A DNA stretch of 20,030 bases from Barthelona sp. PAP020. Its lineage: Eukaryota; Metamonada: BaSk clade. The notes under the pieces were generated by a model. That model saw only the letters and a program-made list of their open reading frames with translations, was not told where the DNA came from and did no database searches. Below, in pieces: positions 1-6,769 of the stretch. How positions within the stretch are numbered: the stretch's first letter is position 1; each line of letters begins with the position of its first letter. The DNA is taken from the NCBI GenBank assembly GCA_040182905.1, contig JARQWU010000194.1:1-20030 (forward strand), written 5' to 3'. Both the position numbers and the translations under genes were made by a program.

Positions 1-111
1 TCAACAACAACCAATTTTGGTTTTTCTTCTTCCGTTGAAAAATATTTGATTAATGCTTTTCCAACATATGTATCAGGATTGTACAGAAAGATACGCATTA
101 GTTTGAAATAG
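1..111 (+). CDS. C-terminal end of an unrecognised protein (partial at the window edge)
   Basis: Frame 1 is open from the first base and stops at TAG 109-111, giving 36 residues. The visible part is a short Thr/Ser-rich stretch followed by a mixed aliphatic/aromatic and basic tail (ending YRKIRISLK). I do not recognise the family. The stop lies 59 bases before the CLN3 start codon, a spacing typical of this compact region, which is the main reason to think this is a real gene end. The 5' part is outside the window. It could also be a chance open frame, since 36 codons is short. Confidence 0.45.
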   Translation, partial: STTTNFGFSSSVEKYLINAFPTYVSGLYRKIRISLK

Positions 112-170
112 GAAAAAAGTCTTTTTGAAATTGGTTTCAATTCTTAATTTTTTATTATCTTTTTTATTCG

Positions 171-1547
171 ATGCAATCAAACGGTTCAAAAGGGGAAAAA
201 CATTTGAATGAAGGAGATTTTCGAAGAAATTACTGGGCTTTGTTCATTTTTGGAACTTTGAATAATTTGCCATATTCAATTATTTTGTCGGCCTGTAAAA
301 ATATTGCAAAAAGACTTGGATATTTGAATGAATCAAGTGCTTTACCTTGGGCTAATGTTACTCTTTCTTTGTTCACACGTTCATTGAATGCTTTCTTTCT
401 TGAAAATTTTACCTATACTTCCAGAGTTATAATAAATGGGTTAATGATGCCTATTGGATGTTTAGGTATGATATTAAGTTTGGTTTTTGCTGAGCAAACT
501 ACTGGTGATAAATTTCCTTTCTTTGTTGGAGCCATTTTTTCGACTGTATTGATTGGTGGATCTTCTGCATTTGGCGAAAGTGTTTTACTGGGCTTTTTAA
601 GGCAATATGATCCTGATTTGGTTGCTGGTTGGTCAAGTGGGACGGGGATGGCAGGTGTTGGTGCAGCAGGTCTGTATTTGTTATTGGATGAACTTGAAGT
701 TCCTGATAAAATTGTATTTTGTATTGTACTGCCTCTGTTTTTAGTTTATCTTTTTTCATTCTTTGTGTTGCTAAAACCTCCACCACCACAAGTGCTACCT
801 GATGGTAGTATTGTTTGTAGTTGTTCATACAAACACGGAAGATATTCTGAATGGAGGGACCTTGAATTTATCCAAAATCATTTGCATGATTTGGAGCCAG
901 AATTAAAGGAAAAAGTCGTCCAAGAGCTGAGTAACTTGAATCCAAAAGAAATGTTGATTGATGAAGAAACTGCGGAAGAAGATGAAGAAGAAAAACCACT
1001 TCTTCATTCATCAGAAGTGAAAGAGAGCGTTTTCACTCGGATATTTAGATGTCTCAAATTAACTATGTTTCATTCAACCATGTTAGCTGGTGTGTATTTC
1101 TTTGAATACTGTATCATTACAAATGGTGCGAAACATGCCAATCTTAGAACAAAAGAAAGTAACAATTTCGAGATTCATGCATTTGAAATCCTTGGGTTTT
1201 GTTATCAAATAGGTGTATTAATTTCAAGATCGTCTCTCACATACTTTAAATTGAAGCCATCATTGTTGTATTTACCTACTCTATTGCAATTGGTTAATTT
1301 TTTCCTTTGGTTGTATCAAGACTTACATCATACTTTTAATATTTACATACAAATAATTCATATGATATTCGTTGGGCTTATGGGTGGTTTAGGTTACGTT
1401 CAACTCTTTTATGATGTTTTACACACAAACAAAATTCCTACAGTTGATCGAGAGCTTTGTGTTAACATCGTTGCTATTTGGATAACTATTGGTACAATGG
1501 GTAGTTGTTTTTATGGTTTGATGGTTGACAAATCCTTATTCAGCTAA
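171..1547 (+). CDS. CLN3: CLN3/battenin, lysosomal membrane protein
   Basis: 458-residue polytopic membrane protein of the CLN3 family, close to the 438 residues of the human protein. CLN3 proteins sit in late endosome/lysosome membranes; loss in humans causes Batten disease, and the family has been linked to glycerophosphodiester export. Family signatures visible are the N-terminal NYWALFIFGTLNNLPYSII segment (human: LLGLCNNFSYVV) and the GWSSGTGMAGVGAAG block, equivalent to the strongly conserved WSSGTGGAG of human CLN3. Around 9-11 hydrophobic segments alternate with short loops. A long hydrophilic loop (about residues 205-290) carries an acidic dileucine motif, E273-xxx-L277-L278 within EEEKPLL, of the [DE]xxxL[LI] type used for AP-dependent lysosomal sorting; human CLN3 has a similar signal in its cytosolic loop. 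A T-rich leader precedes the ATG. TGTAAAT lies 24 bases after the stop. Confidence 0.93.
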   Translation: MQSNGSKGEKHLNEGDFRRNYWALFIFGTLNNLPYSIILSACKNIAKRLGYLNESSALPWANVTLSLFTRSLNAFFLENFTYTSRVIINGLMMPIGCLGMILSLVFAEQTTGDKFPFFVGAIFSTVLIGGSSAFGESVLLGFLRQYDPDLVAGWSSGTGMAGVGAAGLYLLLDELEVPDKIVFCIVLPLFLVYLFSFFVLLKPPPPQVLPDGSIVCSCSYKHGRYSEWRDLEFIQNHLHDLEPELKEKVVQELSNLNPKEMLIDEETAEEDEEEKPLLHSSEVKESVFTRIFRCLKLTMFHSTMLAGVYFFEYCIITNGAKHANLRTKESNNFEIHAFEILGFCYQIGVLISRSSLTYFKLKPSLLYLPTLLQLVNFFLWLYQDLHHTFNIYIQIIHMIFVGLMGGLGYVQLFYDVLHTNKIPTVDRELCVNIVAIWITIGTMGSCFYGLMVDKSLFS

Positions 1548-1570
1548 TCTTTCTCTTTTTACTTAATTAT

Positions 1571-1577
1571 TGTAAAT
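1571..1577 (+). promoter_or_regulatory. Candidate poly(A) signal TGTAAAT after CLN3
   Basis: TGTAAAT lies 24 bases after the stop codon. The same TGTAAA core recurs soon after the stops of several neighbouring genes (3667, 4520, 5385, 8069, 11780, 13548; minus strand near 13709-13723). The poly(A)-signal role is inference; UGUAA is the known signal in green algae. Confidence 0.35.
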
Positions 1578-1805
1578 TATTTATTTGACATTATTTTTAA
1601 ACAAAAAATAAAAATAATCTCTTTTTGAAAAGAAAATTGAAAATTTTTATCAAAGAACATTTCTTCATATTTGCGATTTTTTTTCGAAGATGATTCCCAT
1701 TTTTTGCAATTTGTTGATGGTTTAAAAGAAAATTTCTCAAAATATTTCACCGAATTTCTGAATAAAGGAAACTTGATTTTTCTTTCTTTTTGTTTTCCTT
1801 TTGCC

Positions 1806-3629
1806 ATGGTTTATTTGTTGGAAACTTCTTTCGAAGCTTGTCAAAAGATCGGAGGAATATACACCGTTCTTCGATCAAAGTTGCCTTTTATGAGAAACAA
1901 TTATGAAGATGAAAATTACATTGTTATTGGTCCTTACAATTCACAATATGCAGAAGTAGAATTTGAATCTAAAGATTTTGGATATGATCATCCTTTAGTT
2001 AGAGCTGCAAACAAAATGCCTTGCAAAACTTTCATTGGACGATGGATTGTTTCTGGAAATCCACGAACTGTTTTGTTTGATTTAGACAGTATAAGTCATA
2101 TGTTGAGTAATGTTAAAGAACAATTATATAAAGATCATCAAATTTGTACACCTAACAATGGAGAAAAACCACATATTGATGACTCCATTCTTTTTGGCAA
2201 AATGATATCTTTGTTTGTACAGTATTTTACGGAATTTTTGATTGAAGATAAAGTTATTCTGCATGTACATGAATGGATGGCTGGTTCATGTATTCCGATG
2301 CTTAGAAAAGCCAAAATTCCTGTTGGAATTGTGTTTACGACACATTCAACAATTGTAGGTCGTTATATTGGTTCTGATCAAGGAATGGCTCTCTATCAAA
2401 AGTTAAAGGAGTTTAATGGATATGAACAAGCAAAGCACTATAATATTTTGTGTGAATATGAGTTAGAAAGAGCTGCTGCGCATGGAGCTCATGTGTTTAC
2501 CACTGTATCCCAAATTACAGCTGATGAAGCAGAAGTTTTCTTAGGAAAAGAAGTTGATATTGTATTGCCTAATGCTTTAAATGTGGAAAAGATTGAAATT
2601 CCTCACATACATCAGAATCTTCATGAAATATGCAAAGAAAATCTTACAAAGTTTGTTTCTGGACATTTTTTTCCTCACTACACGTTTAATCTGGACAGAA
2701 CTTTGTTCTTTTTCACTGCAGGAAGGTTTGAGCCTACTAATAAGGGATTTGATATGGTTATTGATGCTCTTGAATTGTTAAATCGAACAATCAGAGAAAA
2801 GAGAAAAACTGATCCAAGACTGATGGATTTGACTGTTGTTTGGTTTTTAATTACCAATGCACCTCATGGACCTCCAAATTCTGAAAGCCTTGAAAAATCA
2901 AAATTAATCACTGAATTAGAAGATGTGTGTGAAGATCTTTGTGCTGAAATGGCTAAGGAACTATTTCAAGGAATTGTAGCTGATGAATCGCCTTTTACTC
3001 AAGTAGGTGAAAACAAATATTATTTAAATATGGAAAGTATGGTATCTACACGAAAGTTAATGAAATTTAAACGATTAAAACAAGCCTTATCTAGACATAA
3101 AGGTTTACCCGCCATCACAACTCATCAAGTTGATGATGTCAATGATCCAATCATTCAACAATTAAAAGCAAAAAATCTGCTAAATTTTGAAGGAGATCCA
3201 GTTAAAATAATTTATCACCCATCCTTTATCAGTTCTAGTTCACCCTTGTTTGCAATGGAATATGATGACTTTGTTCTGGGAAATCATTTGGGTATTCATC
3301 CATCTTGTTATGAACCTTGGGGTTATACCACAGTTGAATCATTGATCAGATGTGTTCCAGGAATCACTAGCGATTTAACAGGTTTTGGTAAATATTTTGA
3401 AAACTTAGCCAAACATGTTGATGGTTTTACTGTTATTAATCGTAGAGACAAGAGTTATGATGACTCAGTAAAAGAATTATGCTGGAATATGTTAAGTTTT
3501 TGTGTCAAAAACAGAGAAGAACGTGTTTCATTGAGAAACAAATTATTTGACATTCGTCACAAATTTGACTGGTCTGAATGTGGTGAAAATTATTTAATTG
3601 CTCATAAAAAAGCCGAAAGTCAGATTTAA
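1806..3629 (+). CDS. GYS: Glycogen synthase, GT3 family (UDP-glucose type)
   Basis: 607 residues when started at ATG 1806 (context GCCATGG). The frame is open further upstream, but only with a TTG start and a non-homologous stretch. GT3 glycogen synthases extend alpha-1,4-glucan from UDP-glucose in the cytosol. Motifs in order: KIGGIYTVLRSK (14-25, nucleotide/primer site), HVHEWMAG (from H153), FTTHSTIVGRYI, HVFTTVSQIT, AGRFEPTNKGFD (R307 and K313 correspond to the UDP-glucose-binding Arg and Lys), VKIIYHPSFISSSSPLF, and HPSCYEPWGYTTVE with E503 and E511 matching the catalytic pair E510/E518 of the human enzyme. The Arg-rich helix that senses glucose-6-phosphate in animal and yeast enzymes is recognisable (VKNREERVSLRNKLFDIRHKF). 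The protein ends soon after, without the phosphorylated C-terminal tail of the human (737 aa) and yeast (about 705 aa) enzymes. TGTAAAT follows at 3667. Confidence 0.96.
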   Translation: MVYLLETSFEACQKIGGIYTVLRSKLPFMRNNYEDENYIVIGPYNSQYAEVEFESKDFGYDHPLVRAANKMPCKTFIGRWIVSGNPRTVLFDLDSISHMLSNVKEQLYKDHQICTPNNGEKPHIDDSILFGKMISLFVQYFTEFLIEDKVILHVHEWMAGSCIPMLRKAKIPVGIVFTTHSTIVGRYIGSDQGMALYQKLKEFNGYEQAKHYNILCEYELERAAAHGAHVFTTVSQITADEAEVFLGKEVDIVLPNALNVEKIEIPHIHQNLHEICKENLTKFVSGHFFPHYTFNLDRTLFFFTAGRFEPTNKGFDMVIDALELLNRTIREKRKTDPRLMDLTVVWFLITNAPHGPPNSESLEKSKLITELEDVCEDLCAEMAKELFQGIVADESPFTQVGENKYYLNMESMVSTRKLMKFKRLKQALSRHKGLPAITTHQVDDVNDPIIQQLKAKNLLNFEGDPVKIIYHPSFISSSSPLFAMEYDDFVLGNHLGIHPSCYEPWGYTTVESLIRCVPGITSDLTGFGKYFENLAKHVDGFTVINRRDKSYDDSVKELCWNMLSFCVKNREERVSLRNKLFDIRHKFDWSECGENYLIAHKKAESQI

Positions 3630-3900
3630 AAATGTCTTTTTTTCGAAACTTCTTTTGTTTGAATTTTGTAAATTTTTTATATTTAATATTCTTTTCTTTC
3701 TTTCTTGTTTGCTTATTTTTATTTGGCAAAAGCTGATAGTTTTTGAAAGATGATCCTTTTTATTCTTTGTGAAATTTGCATTTTTTTAAATATTCAATAG
3801 AATCAACTAAATCTTTATCATAAATGTTAATTTAAGAGAATAAAACAAGTATGTTCTTGCAAACAGGAAAAAAATTATTTTCTTTTTTTATCAAGTCACA

Positions 3901-4509
3901 ATGGCACCCATTGACGAAATTAAAGGATTACCAATCAATGAAATGATTAGTTCACCCTTAAATGCTTGTATTAAATCGCAAAAATTTATTGCCGATGGAA
4001 AAATTGCGTTCATTCAAGAAGTATTTTATTTATCAATATTGGCTAATATTTAGTTTGGATTTGGCAAAAAGGCGAGTTCTTCTGATTCTTCCAGCTCTTC
4101 TTCCAGCTCTTCTTCCAGCTCAGCTTCAAAGTTGGTTATGGTCAAGACAAAATTGCAAGGTGTTACTGTTGAAATTCCAAAATTATGTTTGATTGATGTT
4201 CCTGATTTAGCTATTTCAAATGTTGATATCGATTTTAATTATGAAGTTCGTTCATCCTCCACAACCAGTACAGAAGTTTCTGCTACAGCTGAAGGATCAT
4301 ATAATGGAGCAATGGTTAATGTAAGTGGTTCTGTCACTGCCAGTTATGCCGGAACCCGTTCAACTGATACCACTGCCAAATATCATTTCCACGTCAATGC
4401 AAAAGATTTGGGCCCTCCCGAAGGATTAACTAAATTCTTGAACTTGTGTCATCAAATCATTCCCACTGTATTAGAAGCTGAAGAAGCTGCCAGTACCACT
4501 ACAACCTGA
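3901..4509 (+). CDS. DUF2589-family protein A (two exons, join 3901-4020 and 4054-4509)
   Basis: Spliced product is 191 residues: 40 codons from ATG 3901, then an in-frame continuation at 4054. Reading through instead meets TAG at 4051-4053. The N-terminus (INEMISSPLNACIKSQKFIADGKIAFIQE, then FGF across the splice) matches the opening of DUF2589 (PF11655), where a 'L..LI.aPL.A...Aq..A....I.Fi...GF' pattern is typical. A Ser-rich linker built on a 12-bp repeat follows, then the beta-rich core (VTVEIPKLCLIDVPDLAISNVDIDF) and the C-terminal KYHFHVNAKDLGPPEGLTKFL block. The family function is unknown; most members I know of are bacterial. There is no signal peptide or membrane segment, so it is probably cytosolic. 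The neighbour at 4772 is a paralog. TGTAAA lies 11 bases after the stop. Confidence 0.85.
4021..4053 (+). other. Spliceosomal intron, 33 nt, in DUF2589 gene A
   Basis: Starts GTATTTTATT and ends GGCTAATATTTAG, with a branch-point-like CTAAT only eight bases before the AG. Its removal joins phase-0 exons. It contains the only in-frame stop between ATG 3901 and the downstream DUF2589 core, and the residues brought together (FIQE|FGF) match the expected family sequence. The paralog at 4772 has no intron at the equivalent place (FIED|FC). Confidence 0.85.
4091..4120 (+). repeat. 12-bp minisatellite encoding poly-Ser linker
   Basis: Two and a half copies of CCAGCTCTTCTT inside exon 2 of DUF2589 gene A, encoding an uninterrupted Ser run. 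The exactness of the copies suggests recent slippage or expansion; the paralog at 4772 lacks this linker. Confidence 0.85.
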
Positions 4510-4771
4510 TTTCAATATGTGTAAAACAATACAATTTTAGGTTTTTTTTGTTTGTGCTATCAAAATTGAATGAAAAACATCCAATCAAAGCATTGCATTT
4601 AAGAAATTATAAAAATTTGATACAATGATCTCAAGAAAAAATCAACAATTTCTTTAAAAAAAAATTAGCCTCTTCAATTTGACCAACCAAAACAATTGCA
4701 AATTGAAATGGAAGACAAAGAAAAAAAAGTTACAAATTTGGAGAGAACTTTCATTCAATTTTTTCTTTCAA

Positions 4772-5389
4772 ATGGATCAACCTGACCTTGCCGCTGAATT
4801 GTCATCTGTGCCAATTGATGAATTAGTAGCTGCTCCCCTTCTTGCAGCCAATAGAGCAAATAGAGAGTTGGCTAGACATTCAATTGAATTTATTGAAGAT
4901 TTTTGCACTGATGGAAAGCCAGATATGATACAAATACAAGTCCCTTCTGTTACTAATGGTGTTGTTTCCAATGTTGCAATTCAAGCACCAAAAATTTGTC
5001 TCATTAACCCCCCTTCTTTGACTGTTAGAGAAGTTTCTGTTGATTTTACTATGGAAATAAAATCAACAGTTCAAGATACAAGCAAAACTGACACAAAAAT
5101 TGGTGGAAGTGCGTCATTGGGTGTTGCCAAATTGTCTGGGTCTGTTTCATCTTCTAAATCTTCAACTAGAAAAAGTGATTCCACTGCAAAGTATAACATT
5201 CATGTGATTGCCCGAGATGATGGGCCCGCTGAAGGATTTTCCAGATTAATGAATATTTTACAACAAAGAATTATGACTACACCTGTTCCTATGGTAACCG
5301 GAATGAATACTGGTATGATGACTGGACCTGGGTTAATGACTGGACCTGGTTTGGCCTCTAACAATCAACCGTCCTTAAAACCCATGTAA
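4772..5389 (+). CDS. DUF2589-family protein B (intronless paralog)
   Basis: 205 residues from ATG 4772; the upstream open frame has only a TTG start. The N-terminus VPIDELVAAPLLAANRANRELARHSIEFIEDF is the DUF2589 opening pattern. The middle SVTNGVVSNVAIQAPKICLINPPSLTVREVSVDF and the C-terminal KYNIHVIARDDGPAEGFSRLMNIL match both the family and gene A. A Gly/Met/Thr-rich tail (two TGPGL repeats, MTGMNTGMMTG-type) replaces the acidic end of gene A. Divergence from gene A is substantial, so the duplication is not recent. An upstream ATG at 4708 opens a 25-codon frame overlapping this start (TGA 4783-4785); whether it is transcribed is unknown, because the T-rich tract at 4761-4768 lies between. 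The TAA stop is part of a TGTAAAT motif. Confidence 0.87.
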   Translation: MDQPDLAAELSSVPIDELVAAPLLAANRANRELARHSIEFIEDFCTDGKPDMIQIQVPSVTNGVVSNVAIQAPKICLINPPSLTVREVSVDFTMEIKSTVQDTSKTDTKIGGSASLGVAKLSGSVSSSKSSTRKSDSTAKYNIHVIARDDGPAEGFSRLMNILQQRIMTTPVPMVTGMNTGMMTGPGLMTGPGLASNNQPSLKPM

Positions 5390-5596
5390 ATTAAGTTTAT
5401 TTTCTTGTTTTGAATAATTCACCATTATTCAAAAAAAAAAATACAAAAAAAGTCATTTACACCATTCATTTGAATTCGATTTTTTCAGACAATATTCTTC
5501 TTTAATTTGCTTCTTTTTAGTTTTATCTGATATTATTGTACTGGTCGATAAAAGTGTTATTTCCACAAATTTTTTGATAATCTCTCTTTTTTTTTC

Positions 5597-6304
5597 ATGA
5601 AAATACCCAATTATTTAATTGTTCTATCATATATTTTACGTAATAGCATTTATTAAATTGATGACTAACAGTTAGTTGTTATTTATGGGGCTCAAAAATG
5701 TCCGAGTGGTAACAGTGGTCCAGGTGGTTGGATGTACTCGGATCAAATTTGCGAAGATGGATTAATTTGTGATAATAGACACGAAGCTTGCATTAAAGGA
5801 GAGTTTGGTCCTGGAGCTTGTTATAATCCTGAAAAGGAATCCTGTTTCAAAGGTATAACTTGTGTCAAAGGGCAAGAAGCCTGTACAATTTATGGTTTTG
5901 GCCGAGGTGGATGTTACAATCCCAATAACACCGTTTGTTATGATGGATTTCTTTGCAGTTTTGGTGAAAAATTTTGTAAAGAGGGTGTTTATGGAACTGG
6001 AGGTTGTTACAAGGATATTTATGCATATTGTAAAGGAGGTGCTATTTGCGCTTTGGAACAAGATTTTTGTGAAGCAAGTATTAATGGTTTTGGAGGTTGC
6101 TACGATTCCAAAACTGAAAAATGTATTGATGGCGCCATCTGTAAAACCATTGAAGATTATTGTGAAGCTGGATACATGGGATCTGGTGGATGTTTTGACA
6201 AACAAAGTGCCATTTGTGTTTTCGGAGAAATCACTGTTCATGAACCCGCACCTAAAATGGATGAAAGAGCAAAAATACTATATGCGGGAAGAGATGAATT
6301 ATAA
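5597..6304 (+). CDS. Secretory cysteine-repeat protein with C-terminal RDEL (join 5597-5639 and 5676-6304)
   Basis: Spliced product is 223 residues. Exon 1 encodes most of a signal peptide (MKIPNYLIVLSYIL). The 36-nt intron is phase 1, and exon 2 continues LVIYGA, with likely cleavage before QKCP. The frame from ATG 5732 alone would cut the first repeat in half. The mature protein is about six copies of a 31-residue module with the pattern G.GGCY......C..G..C......C..G, that is four Cys per unit; the first copy is variant (GPGGWMYSDQIC). The last four residues are RDEL, a functional variant of the KDEL/HDEL retrieval signal, so residence in the ER lumen (or a derived compartment) is predicted. 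I do not recognise the repeat as a named domain; function is unknown. A T-rich tract directly precedes the exon 1 ATG, as in neighbouring genes. Confidence 0.82.
5640..5675 (+). other. Spliceosomal intron, 36 nt, in the cysteine-repeat gene
   Basis: Starts GTAATAGCAT and ends GACTAACAGTTAG. The classical branch point CTAAC lies eight bases before the final AG. An alternative acceptor at CTAACAG (5671) would break the frame. Splicing at 5675 restores a complete signal peptide and the missing half of the first Cys repeat. The last 11-12 bases closely match those of the other intron in this window. Confidence 0.8.
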
Positions 6305-6769
6305 TTTATAAATAGTTACTTTTTTTTAGCCATTTTTCGTTGATATTAAATTGTTTAAACATTTTCAACTCTAGTTCATATTCAAACTTTTATGCATCTT
6401 CTTTCAAAATTGAGAAAAAAAAAATGATTTACAGAACATTCTTGGCTTTAAAACCACAATACTGTTCAGAAAATACATAAACACACATTCTAAGACAAGT
6501 GAGTATTTCAAATAGTTCTTCTTTTGGTTTTACGGTTCTATTAAAAAAAAATTTCGAAGCATTTTTTTTCCATTTTTTTGTGCCCTTTTTTCCAGAAATT
6601 AATTGTGTTTATGGATGAATAATTTCTCAGATGTCATTTTTCTGTAGAATTTATTAACTTTTCTTTTGTGAAAAAACTTGATTTGATTTGTTGTTTTTCT
6701 GTCTGATTTGGTTTTTCTACAAATATTTTTGGAAATCGGATATCATTATTATTATATTTTTTTTGTGAG
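6305..6769. other. Intergenic region, no gene seen
   Basis: 465 bases of A/T-rich sequence with many homopolymer T and A runs. Only tiny open frames occur (for example an 18-codon one from ATG 6424), none with supporting features. The right end has T8 followed by GTGAG immediately before the next start codon, a motif shared with the region before the TBC gene. Confidence 0.6.

Noticed and set aside
1671-1805. N-terminal 45-residue extension of the glycogen synthase frame
   Set aside because: It starts with TTG, is T-rich leader sequence in composition, and has no similarity to GT3 enzymes; ATG 1806 in GCCATGG context directly precedes the conserved N-terminus.
5762-6241. Antisense and alternative-frame ORFs over the cysteine-repeat gene
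   Set aside because: Shadows of the repeat-coding frame; the sense frame has signal peptide, Cys periodicity and RDEL.
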